A DNA stretch of 64,000 nucleotides from Candidatus Sphingomonas phytovorans (GTDB taxonomy: Bacteria; Pseudomonadota; Alphaproteobacteria; Sphingomonadales; Sphingomonadaceae). The notes under the pieces are model-generated. The model saw only the letters and a list, made by a program, of their open reading frames with translations, had not been told where the DNA came from and did not search any database. Positions 56,521 to 64,000 of the stretch are shown here, piece by piece (position 1 is the stretch's first letter; every line of letters starts with the position of its first letter). The stretch lies in NCBI GenBank assembly GCA_029202385.1, contig CP119314.1, positions 1,490,501 to 1,554,500 of the forward strand, in the 5' to 3' direction. The translations under genes were made by a program, and so were the position numbers.

Positions 56521-57003
56521 ATGGATCGCCCCAACTACATCACCCCCTCCGGCTACAACACGCTCAGCGCCGAATATCGCACCCTGCTCGGTGACGAGCG
56601 GCCCAAGCTGGTGGAGGTGATCTCCTGGGCGGCCGGCAATGGCGATCGTTCGGAGAACGGCGACTATATCTATGGCCGCAAGCGCCTTCGCGAGATCGAC
56701 CGGCGGCTCGGCTGGTTGGCGAAGCGGATGAAGGCGGCGGTGGTGATCGATCCCGCCGCCCAGCCCGACCGGACTCGGGTCTGGTTCGGCGCCACCGTCA
56801 CCATCGCCGACGAGGACGATGTAGAGCGTGTCCTTACCCTGGTCGGTGACGATGAGACCGATGCCGCGGCAGGACGGATCGGCTGGAACGCGCCGCTCGC
56901 CCGCGCGCTGCGCGGCGCGGCACTGGGAGACCTGCGACGCGTCACGCTCCCGGCTGGCGAAAAGGAATATGAGGTGACCGCCATCGCCTACCCGGCAACC
57001 TAG
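56521..57003 (+). CDS. greB: Transcription elongation factor GreB-type
   Basis: 160 residues: an N-terminal coiled coil (YRTLLGDERPKLVEVISWAA) with the acidic tip region NGDRSENGDYIYGRKRLREID that reaches the RNA polymerase active site, and a C-terminal FKBP-like domain (VWFGATVTIADEDDVERVLT, ALRGAALGDLRRVTL). GreB over GreA is suggested by the SENGDYIYGRKRLRE form. It relieves backtracked polymerase. It lies 152 bases after slt; the gap shows no recognisable element. Confidence 0.92.
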   Translation: MDRPNYITPSGYNTLSAEYRTLLGDERPKLVEVISWAAGNGDRSENGDYIYGRKRLREIDRRLGWLAKRMKAAVVIDPAAQPDRTRVWFGATVTIADEDDVERVLTLVGDDETDAAAGRIGWNAPLARALRGAALGDLRRVTLPAGEKEYEVTAIAYPAT

Positions 57004-57080
57004 CGTTTCCCGCAGGCAGATTGACGGCAACCGCCCGTCATGAAACGATCGCGCAACGAAACGATCCCAGAGGAACCGTC

Positions 57081-57461
57081 ATGCCGATCCCCGCGACCTG
57101 GTCTTCACAGCTTCTCAGCATCCTGCGCATTGTCACCGGCCTGGGCTTTCTCCAGCACGGCGTCTCGAAATTCTTCGGCATCCCGCCCTTCCCCATGCCG
57201 CTCAATCCGCTGCTGACCACAGCGGGCGTGCTCGAACTGGTCGGCGGCACGCTGATCGTGATCGGGCTCTTCACCCGGCCTGTCGCGTTCGTCCTGTCCG
57301 GCATGAGCGCGGCCGCCTATTTCATCGCCCATGCTCCGCGGGGTTTCTTCCCGGCCGCCAACAATGGTGAGCCAGCGATGCTCTATTGCTTCATCTTCCT
57401 GTACCTCGCCGCTGCCGGCGGCGGCATATGGAGCGCGGACGCCGCCCGCACCAGGGCGTGA
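57081..57461 (+). CDS. DoxX-family membrane protein
   Basis: 126 residues with four hydrophobic helices and the DoxX signature ILRIVTGLGFLQHGVSKFFG followed by AGVLELVGGTLIVIGLFTRP. The ATG at 57081 follows AGAGGAACC. DoxX-like proteins are small inner-membrane proteins, some linked to quinone or redox systems; no precise role can be given. It is 78 bases after greB. Confidence 0.9.
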   Translation: MPIPATWSSQLLSILRIVTGLGFLQHGVSKFFGIPPFPMPLNPLLTTAGVLELVGGTLIVIGLFTRPVAFVLSGMSAAAYFIAHAPRGFFPAANNGEPAMLYCFIFLYLAAAGGGIWSADAARTRA

Positions 57462-57584
57462 TCACTCCTTGTCGAATGCGGGGCATGCCCCGTATTCGGC
57501 AGGCACCCTTTCGAACTCCACCTTTCCTCCGGTGCCGCGGGAGCAGCGCTTGCCCCCATCGCAAGCCGGGCCGTCAGGATTATG

Positions 57585-58247
57585 CTATTCCAGTCCGCTG
57601 CAATCGCCGCCGAGGTGCGTGGAGAAACCCGGCGCCCGAGTAGCAAGTTCGGCACCGTTCGTCTTGCCGATGAGATAGGTGACTAACCGGTTAGCGCCGG
57701 TAGCGACGTCGACGGTCCAGGCATCGACCTTGCCTGCCGGGGTCTCGACGATTTCGCTGCCCGTCACCTTCAGCGTGAATGTCCCGAAGCGCTTGTCATA
57801 TTGATAGAAGGGCAACGCGTACTCGCCGCCTTGGGCGAGGGGCAGCGTGCCAAAGGTCAGGCCCCAGAGATTGCCCTCCCAAACCTGCGCTGGCGCCGTG
57901 AGATCGATCGGCACCATGCCTTCCTTCTCCATCCGCGATCCAGTGATCCGGCCATTGGCATAGCGCAGCGTGACATGTTCCTTGCCGAGCTTGCGATTGT
58001 CGAAGGCGATCGGTCGAAGATCCTTGCGCGCCAGTACGAAATGGTCACGCAGGTCGAAGGTCGTTCCGACTCGCTGGTGCACGACGATGTCCCATGCCGG
58101 CTCCCCCGCCACCTCGGCCGGGCGAACGCTTTGCCATGTCGCGCCGATCACGGAGGCATCCCGCATGATTGCGTAGCAGGCGGTACCGGCGCTCAGCCTT
58201 TCACCCTCCGGCAGCGCGGCGACCGCCAGCAAGGTCGCGAGAATCAT
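57585..58247 (-). CDS. Exported hypothetical protein (DUF3108-like)
   Basis: 220 residues with a short signal (MILATLLAVAALPEGE). The mature part is beta-rich with a repeated pattern of hydrophobic strands (IVVHQRVGTTFDLRDHFVLA, VTLRYANGRITGSRMEKEG, PAGKVDAWTVDVATGANRLV), resembling DUF3108-type periplasmic proteins that measure or bind lipid-like ligands. One Cys pair (TACYAIM and GGDCSG) might form a disulfide. The ATG follows GGGAG. Divergent from acyP by 244 bases with no other gene. Confidence 0.7.
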   Translation of the reverse strand: MILATLLAVAALPEGERLSAGTACYAIMRDASVIGATWQSVRPAEVAGEPAWDIVVHQRVGTTFDLRDHFVLARKDLRPIAFDNRKLGKEHVTLRYANGRITGSRMEKEGMVPIDLTAPAQVWEGNLWGLTFGTLPLAQGGEYALPFYQYDKRFGTFTLKVTGSEIVETPAGKVDAWTVDVATGANRLVTYLIGKTNGAELATRAPGFSTHLGGDCSGLE

Positions 58248-58491
58248 CGCTGCATCTCCCGATCGATCTGTATTATTAAGGCAATACGCTATGATCCCGA
58301 TTTCGCAAGCTGCGAGCCCGAACGTGTGAGAAGCACTCGCTAACCATCTCGAAAATCAGTCATCCCACGCTGGAATCTGCCGGAATCGCGGCGAATATGA
58401 TTGCACCCGGCTTTTGGCCGTATCGGCCGCTGTTAGGGTTTGCCCCTGGCCGGGCGGGGGTCGCGCGGTCGTGTAGAGCGAGAAACGACGA

Positions 58492-58776
58492 ATGAGCGCG
58501 ACACAGAGAATGATCGTGAGCGGCAAGGTTCAGGGCGTCGGCTACCGCAACTGGACCATCTGGACGGCCAATGCGCTGGGCGTGACCGGTTGGGTCCGCA
58601 ACGTTCGGGATGGCCGGGTCGAGATCATGGCATCGGGAGAGCACACCGCGCTGGAGGCGATGGTCGAGGCCTGTCGCCAGGGACCACAGCTTGCGCGCGT
58701 CGACGATATCGAGGTGCAGGCTGTCGGCGAAATTCATCTCAAAGGATTCAACAAGCGCCTCGGGATAGAGGCATAG
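58492..58776 (+). CDS. Acylphosphatase (first of two)
   Basis: 94 residues, complete acylphosphatase fold. The catalytic Arg is in KVQGVGYRNWT and the Asn in GWVRNVRDGRVEI. It hydrolyses acyl phosphates such as acetyl or carbamoyl phosphate. A second, diverged copy follows at 58915. Confidence 0.92.
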   Translation: MSATQRMIVSGKVQGVGYRNWTIWTANALGVTGWVRNVRDGRVEIMASGEHTALEAMVEACRQGPQLARVDDIEVQAVGEIHLKGFNKRLGIEA

Positions 58777-58914
58777 CGGGCATCAGTTCCGGGCGATGCC
58801 CGGGAATTCGGCAATGCCGGATGTTCAGCGATAAGGCGCGCCGTTCGGCGCCGCTGCCGCATGCGTTTGCAAAGATCGGTACCCGTCGGGGGCCATCTGC
58901 CGGGACACGAGACC

Positions 58915-59208
58915 ATGACCAACACCGACCCGCCCATGACTCAGCGCGTCTTCATCTCCGGCAAAGTCCAAGGTGTCGGCTTCCGCGACTGGGTCGTTCG
59001 CCACGGCAAGGCGCTCGGCCTGATCGGCTGGGTCCGCAACCGCACCGACGGCCGCGTGGAAATCCTGATCATCGGCGACAGCGACGCCTCCGCCGCACTG
59101 ATCGACAAATGCCGGGAGGGCCCGCCCCTGGCGCGGGTCGACCATATCGAAGCCCATGCCGACGCCGAGCGCCCGCCCAAGGGGTTCACGAAGCGTTTTA
59201 CGGCATAA
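58915..59208 (+). CDS. Acylphosphatase (second of two)
   Basis: 97 residues. KVQGVGFRDWVVRHGKALG carries the catalytic Arg, GWVRNRTDGRVEIL the Asn; all key residues are kept. About half the positions match the first copy, so the duplication is old. Starts at 58915 or 58936 are both possible. It ends with the family's KGFTKRFTA tail. Confidence 0.9.
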   Translation: MTNTDPPMTQRVFISGKVQGVGFRDWVVRHGKALGLIGWVRNRTDGRVEILIIGDSDASAALIDKCREGPPLARVDHIEAHADAERPPKGFTKRFTA

Positions 59209-59257
59209 TAGATCGCGCCAAGGTGGAAAATCACGTTTTCCGTGGTATCTCCCAGCC

Positions 59258-59830
59258 ATGACGGAGCTTCTGCCCCTCAACACGTCGCGGTTGCCCGTGA
59301 AATTGCGGGTGGACGATTATCTGCTGCTCGACAGGTCGGGTGCATTCGACGCCTATCGCAAGACCGAACTCATCGAGGGGGACGTTTATTTTATGAACGC
59401 CCAACACCGGCCGCACGCGCTCGCCAAGACAGAATTATATGATGCCCTGCGCGACGGATTGCGCGCGACCGGCTCGCCCTTGCGTCCTTTGATCGAAGCC
59501 AGCGTGGCACTATCGGAGTTTGACGCACCGGAACCGGACATCGTGCTGACAAGCGAGCCTAGAGGCGAAGGGCTTGTTCCCCTCGCTTCCGTGGCGCTGA
59601 TCGTCGAAGTTTCCGACACGACGGTGAAAGACGACCTGACACGCAAGGCAGTCGTCTATGCCCGTGCGCATGTGCCCGAATATTGGGTGGTGGATGTGAA
59701 CGCCAGGGTCATCCACAAGATGTGGCTGCCGGAGGACGAGGCCTATGCGGAATGCAAGGTCGTCACATTCGGGCAGCCGGTAAAGAGCGAAAGCACCGCG
59801 GGCCTCATCGTGGAAACCACCACGCTATAA
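59258..59830 (+). CDS. Uma2-family (DUF820) PDDEXK endonuclease-like protein
   Basis: 190 residues. The Uma2 pattern is present: YRKTELIEGDVYFMNAQHRP, APEPDIVLTSEP, VALIVEVSDTTVKDDLTRKA with the Asp...Glu-x-Ser...Lys of the PDDEXK core, then YARAHVPEYWVVDV. Such proteins are abundant in cyanobacteria and scattered elsewhere; some are linked to transposon-like spread, but their function is unknown. No transposase is adjacent. It converges on ettA across a 10-bp hairpin. Confidence 0.82.
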   Translation: MTELLPLNTSRLPVKLRVDDYLLLDRSGAFDAYRKTELIEGDVYFMNAQHRPHALAKTELYDALRDGLRATGSPLRPLIEASVALSEFDAPEPDIVLTSEPRGEGLVPLASVALIVEVSDTTVKDDLTRKAVVYARAHVPEYWVVDVNARVIHKMWLPEDEAYAECKVVTFGQPVKSESTAGLIVETTTL

Positions 59831-59873
59831 TCCGCATACTCCGCTGAACGATCGCGGTTGCGGGCGATGTTGC

Positions 59874-59902
59874 AGGCGTGGCGCCGATAGGACGCCACGC
59901 CT
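59874..59902. terminator. Shared hairpin between convergent Uma2 and ettA genes
   Basis: A perfect 10-bp stem AGGCGTGGCG/CGCCACGCCT (59874-59883 with 59893-59902) with a 9-base loop. T-runs are short on both strands, so it is at best a modest terminator. Confidence 0.5.
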
Positions 59903-59909
59903 CGTTCCG

Positions 59910-61589
59910 TCAGCGCGTCAGCTTCTTGTACGCCAGGCGCGTTGGACGATCCGCCGCGTCGCCCAGGCGGCGGCGCTTGTCCGCCTCATAGCTCTCGAAA
60001 TTACCCTCGAACCATTCGACATGGCTGTCGCCTTCGAACGCAAGGATATGCGTCGCGAGGCGATCGAGGAAGAAGCGGTCATGGCTGATCACCACCGCAC
60101 AGCCGGCGAAGCTCTCCAGCGCCTCTTCGAGTGCGCGAAGCGTCTCGACGTCGAGGTCGTTGGTCGGTTCGTCGAGCAGCAGGACGTTGCCACCCTCCTT
60201 CAGCATCTTGGCGAGATGGACGCGGTTGCGCTCACCACCCGATAGCTGGCCGACCTTCTTCTGCTGGTCCTGGCCCTTGAAGTTGAACGCCCCGACATAG
60301 GCCCGCGTGCCAAGCTCCTGCTTACCGAAGCGGAAGACCTCCAGCTTGTCGGAAATCTCTTCCCAGACATTCTTGTTGGGGTCGAGGTCGTCACGGCTCT
60401 GGTCGACATAACCAAGCTTGACCGTCTGGCCGACATCGATCGTGCCGCCATCAGGCTGTTCCTGCCCGGTGATCAGCTTGAACAGGGTCGACTTGCCGGC
60501 GCCGTTCGGCCCGATCACTCCGACGATACCGCCTGGCGGCAGTACGAAATCGAGATTCTCGAACAGCAATTTGTCGCCATAGGCCTTGGTCAGGCCCTTT
60601 GCCTCGATCACCTTGCCGCCGAGACGTTCGGGCAGCTGGATCAGAATCTGCGCCTTGCCGACCGAGCGGTTCTCCTGCTTCTCCATCAGCTCATCGAACG
60701 CGCGGATACGCGCCTTGGACTTGGTCTGGCGCGCCTTGGGGGTCTGGCGCATCCAGGCGAGCTCGTCGGCGATCGCCTTGGCCTTGCCCTGCTCCTCGCG
60801 CTCTTCCTGCTCGAGCCGCTTCACCTTCTTTTCGAGATAGCCCGAGTAGTTGGACTCATAGGTGTAATAGCGGCCGCGATCGAGCTCGAGCACCCAGTTG
60901 ACCACATTATCGAGGAAGTAGCGGTCATGGGTCACCAGGATGACGTTGCCGGTATATTCCTTGAGGTAATTCTCCAGCCACTGGACGCTCTCGGCGTCGA
61001 GATGGTTGGTGGGTTCGTCGAGCAGCAGGATCTGCGGTTTTTCCAGCAGCAGCTTGCACAGCGCGACACGGCGCTTCTCGCCGCCCGAGAGATTGGTGAC
61101 GGGGCTGTCGCCCGGCGGGCAGCGCAGGGCCTCCATCGCGATCTCGAGCTGGTTGTCGAGGCTCCAGCCATCGACCGCGTCGATACGGGCCTGGAGATCG
61201 CCCATCTCTTCCATCAGCGCGTCGAAATCGGTGTCGTCCTTCGGATCGCCCATTTCGGCGGAGATCGCGTTGAAGCGATCGACCAGGTCGGCGACGGGGC
61301 GGACACCGTCCTTGACGTTGTCGATGACGTTCTTGGTCGGATCGAGCTGCGGCTCCTGCGCCAGATAGCCGACCTTGATGCCCTCGGCAGCCCAAGCCTC
61401 GCCAACGAAATCGGGGTCGATGCCGGCCATGATCTTCATGAGCGTCGATTTGCCGGATCCGTTCGGCCCGATGATCGCGATCTTCGCGTCGCCGAGGAAC
61501 TGGAGGTGGATGTTGTTAAGCACCGGCTTCGCGGCACCCGGGAAGGTCTTGGTCAGACCCTTCATCACATAGCTGTACTGCACGGCCAT
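59910..61589 (-). CDS. ettA: Energy-dependent translational throttle protein EttA (ABC-F)
   Basis: EttA binds the ribosomal E site and gates the first peptide bond by energy state. With the ATG at 61589 the product is 559 residues, as in E. coli. It has two ABC domains (Walker A GPNGSGKST and GPNGAGKST; LSGGEKRRVALCKLL and LSGGERNRVHLAKML), the EttA-specific arm in the first domain, and the charged interdomain linker (KKVKRLEQEEREEQGKAKAI). An open frame extends far upstream without family similarity and is ignored. Confidence 0.95.
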   Translation of the reverse strand: MAVQYSYVMKGLTKTFPGAAKPVLNNIHLQFLGDAKIAIIGPNGSGKSTLMKIMAGIDPDFVGEAWAAEGIKVGYLAQEPQLDPTKNVIDNVKDGVRPVADLVDRFNAISAEMGDPKDDTDFDALMEEMGDLQARIDAVDGWSLDNQLEIAMEALRCPPGDSPVTNLSGGEKRRVALCKLLLEKPQILLLDEPTNHLDAESVQWLENYLKEYTGNVILVTHDRYFLDNVVNWVLELDRGRYYTYESNYSGYLEKKVKRLEQEEREEQGKAKAIADELAWMRQTPKARQTKSKARIRAFDELMEKQENRSVGKAQILIQLPERLGGKVIEAKGLTKAYGDKLLFENLDFVLPPGGIVGVIGPNGAGKSTLFKLITGQEQPDGGTIDVGQTVKLGYVDQSRDDLDPNKNVWEEISDKLEVFRFGKQELGTRAYVGAFNFKGQDQQKKVGQLSGGERNRVHLAKMLKEGGNVLLLDEPTNDLDVETLRALEEALESFAGCAVVISHDRFFLDRLATHILAFEGDSHVEWFEGNFESYEADKRRRLGDAADRPTRLAYKKLTR

Positions 61590-61772
61590 TGCCGATCGGC
61601 TCCGTCGTTTGAATGCGGGGAATTTCGGTGGCGCATGTAGTGGTTGCGCGGCCGATTGGCAAACCGGATCGTGTTCAAAAATCCGTACATGCGGCGCTTG
61701 TCGAGGCACCGTTCCTGCTTCTAAGCGACAAAGCGACAGTCCTCGACATTTTCGGGGCGAACGGAGGACCCG

Positions 61773-63161
61773 ATGGTGCGCAATGTCTCCCTTCTCGCGG
61801 CGCTTGCCGCCTCTACCATCGCCCTTCCGGCCATCGCCCAGCAGACGCAGCTCGACCCCGCCATCGGCAGGCTCCGCGACGCTGCGCTGAAGGACCAGGT
61901 CGCCTGGGATATCGTCGAAGGGCTGACCACAGAGATCGGCCCGCGCCCCGACGGCTCCCCGCAACAGGCCAGGGCCCGCGAATGGGGCGTGGCCAAGCTC
62001 AAGAGCCTTGGCTTCCAGAATGTCAGGATCGAAACCTATCAGCTTGACACCTGGGTGCGCGGGCTTGAGAGCGCCGAGGTCGTGTCGCCCTACCCCCAGC
62101 CCCTGCGCCTGACCGCGCTCGGCAATTCGGGCGCGACGCCGCCCGAGGGGCTTACCCTGCCAATCGTCTTTTTCCCGGGCATCGACGATCTGCGCGCCGC
62201 GCCCGACGGCAGCCTGAAGGGAAAGATCGCCTTCGTCTCCAACACCATGCAGCCCACAATGGATGGATCGAGCTATGGCAGCCAGGGCGCGGCCCGCCGC
62301 CAGGGTCCGAACATCGCCGCGAAGAAGGGCGCCAGCGCGATCGTCATTCGTTCGATCGGGACCGATCATGGCCGCGGGCCGCACGCGGGCGTCACCAATT
62401 TCGAAGCAGGCGTGACGCCGATCCCCGCCGCCGCCCTTTCGGTGGCTGATGCCGCCAATCTCGAACGCATGGTGAAGCGCGGCAAGCCCGTCACGCTCCA
62501 CCTGCTACTCACCCCGAAGCGGGTCGGCCTGCGCGAATCCGGCAATGTCGTGGCGGAAGTACCGGGCAGCGACCCTGCGGCGGGCGTCGTCCTGATCGGC
62601 GGGCACCTCGACAGCTGGGATCTCGGCACTGGCGCGATCGACGATGCCTCGGGCGTGGGCATCACCACGGCGGCGGCCAAGATGCTATTGGATTCGGGCA
62701 AGCCCCGCCGCACGATCCGGGTCGTCTGGTTCGGCGATGAGGAAACCGGCGGTTTCGGCGGCGCGGCCTATGCCAAGGCGCATGCCGGCGAACGCCATGC
62801 CATCGCGGCTGAATCCGATTTTGGCGCTGACCGGGTTTGGCGCTTCCAGACCAACCTGCCCGACAGCGCCAGGCCGGTCGTCGATCGGTTGACCGCAGCG
62901 CTCACGCCGATCGGTGTCATCCGCGGCGCCGGCATGGCAAACGGCGGGACCGATGTCGAACCAGTACTCGCGACCGGTGTTGCCGGGATCGACCTGAACC
63001 AGGATGGCCTGCGCTATTTCGATTATCATCACACGCCCGAGGACACGATCGACGTGATCGACGTCGAACAGCTCCGCCAGAATGTCGCGGCATGGACGGC
63101 GATGCTTGCCGTGGTTGCGAATGCGCCGGAAGAGATAGGACCGATGCAAATCAAGAAATGA
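61773..63161 (+). CDS. Exported M28-family metallopeptidase
   Basis: 462 residues with a signal peptide (MVRNVSLLAALAASTIALPA, cleavage after AIA). A PA-like insertion (about 130-215) precedes the zinc peptidase core: His278 in GGHLDSWDLG, Asp290 in GAIDDASGV, Glu323-Glu324 in GDEETGGFGG, Asp349 in ESDFGAD and His420 in YHHTPEDT, a full two-zinc set. It probably removes N-terminal residues from peptides in the periplasm or outside. The ATG follows CGGAGGA. Divergent from ettA. Confidence 0.92.
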   Translation: MVRNVSLLAALAASTIALPAIAQQTQLDPAIGRLRDAALKDQVAWDIVEGLTTEIGPRPDGSPQQARAREWGVAKLKSLGFQNVRIETYQLDTWVRGLESAEVVSPYPQPLRLTALGNSGATPPEGLTLPIVFFPGIDDLRAAPDGSLKGKIAFVSNTMQPTMDGSSYGSQGAARRQGPNIAAKKGASAIVIRSIGTDHGRGPHAGVTNFEAGVTPIPAAALSVADAANLERMVKRGKPVTLHLLLTPKRVGLRESGNVVAEVPGSDPAAGVVLIGGHLDSWDLGTGAIDDASGVGITTAAAKMLLDSGKPRRTIRVVWFGDEETGGFGGAAYAKAHAGERHAIAAESDFGADRVWRFQTNLPDSARPVVDRLTAALTPIGVIRGAGMANGGTDVEPVLATGVAGIDLNQDGLRYFDYHHTPEDTIDVIDVEQLRQNVAAWTAMLAVVANAPEEIGPMQIKK

Positions 63162-63202
63162 CGGAAAACCGTGACCGAACCTTTCTGCAAGATGAATTGC
63201 GA

Positions 63203-63230
63203 TTGACGCACCTGCGCCGTCCGCTATGAA
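63203..63230 (+). promoter_or_regulatory. Likely sigma-70 promoter of the small lipoprotein gene
   Basis: TTGACG at 63203-63208, 16 bases, TATGAA at 63225-63230, about 60 bases upstream of the ATG at 63293. A second -10-like TGCTATGCT occurs near 63271. Confidence 0.4.
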
Positions 63231-63292
63231 AAGCGCCTCGTGGTAAGCAATCGGGCTGGCCGCGAATTTTTGCTATGCTTGGGAGCATCCGC

Positions 63293-63526
63293 ATGAAGAA
63301 GATCGCCTTTGTTCTCGTCGCCGCCGGCCTGATGTCGCTTGCCGCCTGCTCGAAGCCCACCCCTGCCGAGAACAACGCTGAAGCAGTGGCCGACAACCTG
63401 GATTCGACTGCCGACAACCTGTCTGCAGTCGCCGACAACACCTCGAACGCCGTTGCAGCAGACGCGCTCGAGAATGCAGCCGACAACCTGCATGCCGCTG
63501 CCGACAACGTCACGGCGAACCAGTAA
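63293..63526 (+). CDS. Small lipoprotein with ADN-type repeats
   Basis: 77 residues. Signal MKKIAFVLVAAGLMSLAAC gives Cys19 as the lipid anchor. The rest is a single helix with a repeated A-D-N-(L/T/V) unit about every 7-8 residues (VADNLDSTADNLSAVADN, ENAADNLHAAADNVTANQ), reminiscent of Lpp-like or entericidin-like coiled coils. The ATG at 63293 follows GGGAG. A strong terminator follows, so it is a single-gene unit. It is likely an abundant envelope protein; no family name is certain. Confidence 0.8.
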   Translation: MKKIAFVLVAAGLMSLAACSKPTPAENNAEAVADNLDSTADNLSAVADNTSNAVAADALENAADNLHAAADNVTANQ

Positions 63527-63564
63527 TCAGCTCGGCGGGCTTCGGCCTGCTCAGCTGTTTAGAG

Positions 63565-63591
63565 AGGGCGTCCCTTCGGGGGCGCCCTTTT
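63565..63591 (+). terminator. Intrinsic terminator of the small lipoprotein gene
   Basis: 10-bp stem AGGGCGTCCC/GGGGCGCCCT (one G-U pair; 63565-63574 with 63579-63588), TTCG loop, followed by TTTTCGTTT. Confidence 0.88.
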
Positions 63592-63617
63592 CGTTTGGCG
63601 CCCCGTCCGTCCGGACC

Positions 63618-64000
63618 TCAGCTCATGAATTCACTTCCAAGCGTTGACGACACCTTCCACAGATCGATCCCGCCTTCACCGGCATATTGATCGATCTCGC
63701 GCAATTCAGCTTCGTCGAATTCGAGCCGATTGACCGCATCGAGCGAATCATCGAGCTGCTGCACCGTCCGCGCACCGATCAAGGCGGAGGTGACGCGCGG
63801 ATCGCGTAGCACCCAGGCGATCGCCATCTGCGCCAGGGTCTGACCGCGCCTTTCGGCGATCGCGTTGAGTGCACGAATGCGCTCGAGATTCTCATCGGAC
63901 AGCATCCCCTGACCAAGCGATCCGCTTCTGGTCGCCCGGGCGCCTTCGGGCATCCCGCCCAGATATTTGCTTGTCAGCATCCCTTGCGCGAGCGGCGAGA
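63618..64000 (-). CDS. Aldo/keto reductase, C-terminal part (5' end outside window)
   Basis: The visible part reads SPLAQGMLTSKYLGGMPEGA to the stop, matching the C-terminal third of YghZ-like (AKR14) NADPH-dependent aldo/keto reductases, including IAWVLRDPRVTSALIGAR with the cofactor-binding region. The N-terminal catalytic Tyr, Lys and His lie beyond base 64000. Such enzymes reduce small aldehydes such as methylglyoxal or L-glyceraldehyde-3-phosphate. Confidence 0.9.
   Translation of the reverse strand, partial: SPLAQGMLTSKYLGGMPEGARATRSGSLGQGMLSDENLERIRALNAIAERRGQTLAQMAIAWVLRDPRVTSALIGARTVQQLDDSLDAVNRLEFDEAELREIDQYAGEGGIDLWKVSSTLGSEFMS

Noticed and set aside
58780..58805. Hairpin after the first acylphosphatase gene (CCGGGC/GCCCGG)
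   Set aside because: A bulge interrupts the stem and no T-run follows on the plus strand, so it is not called a terminator.
61590..62501. Upstream extension of the ettA frame by about 300 codons
   Set aside because: The extension lacks ABC-F similarity, crosses the divergent M28 peptidase gene, and the ATG at 61589 gives the normal EttA N-terminus.

Overview
The window is a gene-dense stretch of a GC-rich chromosome and looks like Sphingomonadaceae (Alphaproteobacteria, Sphingomonas-like). The reasons are the gene order zwf-pgl-edd-glk-eda (a complete Entner-Doudoroff set with glucokinase), a large TonB-dependent receptor with a DIVVTARR-type TonB box, a GGAAC-N16-CGTT (EcfG general stress) promoter, electron-transfer flavoprotein:ubiquinone oxidoreductase, and alphaproteobacterial forms of fabD/fabG/acpP/fabF, rpsF-rpsR-rplI and LolCE/LolD. 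Almost everything is core housekeeping. No phage, insertion sequence, CRISPR array, rRNA or tRNA gene was recognised.

Layout. 1-1.4 kb: end of fmt, then truA. 1.4-6.8 kb (minus): formylglutamate amidohydrolase-like gene, ilvD, lipoprotein, nnr, RNA methyltransferase, with mostly overlapping ends. 7.0-11.1 kb (minus): ETF-QO, TPR protein, ispE. 11.2-14.3 kb (plus): degenerate uracil-DNA glycosylase, lytic transglycosylase, moaB. 14.3-18.7 kb: YbjN, VOC protein, radical SAM protein, a 42-codon gene and an EF-hand lipoprotein. 17.6-21.7 kb (minus): a reduced pyrimidine-ring-opening operon rutB-C-D-A ending in an SGNH hydrolase. 21.8-28.3 kb: Popeye-like cyclic-nucleotide membrane protein, acyl-CoA ligase, dnaE, MarR regulator. 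28.4-33.8 kb: glutathione peroxidase, lolD/lolC, a candidate structured RNA, TonB receptor. 34-37 kb: heat-shock and stress genes, pyrG, secG. 37.1-44.5 kb (plus): regulator, SH3 protein, argC and the Entner-Doudoroff block. 44.5-50.8 kb (minus): fabD, a GxxExxY cassette, fabG, acpP, fabF, mltG, membrane glycosyltransferase-like protein. 50.9-52.8 kb (plus): RcnB-like protein, rpsF, rpsR, rplI. 52.8-53.4 kb: a gene-poor, repeat-rich gap. 53.4-64 kb: dapA, slt, greB, doxX, two acylphosphatases, a Uma2 nuclease, ettA, an M28 peptidase, a small lipoprotein and the end of an aldo/keto reductase.

Functional picture. Glucose is phosphorylated by Glk and split by Zwf-Pgl-Edd-Eda to pyruvate and glyceraldehyde-3-phosphate. 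Pyruvate and acetyl-CoA feed IlvD/DapA/ArgC amino-acid synthesis and Fab fatty-acid synthesis. Lol export, MltG, two Slt-type enzymes and SecG serve the envelope. The less ordinary parts are the GxxExxY cassette with three copies of a 27-bp repeat inside the fab operon, the Popeye-like protein beside the rut genes, the structured RNA candidate at about 31.03-31.18 kb, the cluster of CCCTGTT repeats at 53.2-53.4 kb, very short genes at 16554 and 52942, and readable EcfG, RpoH-like and MarR-type control sites.
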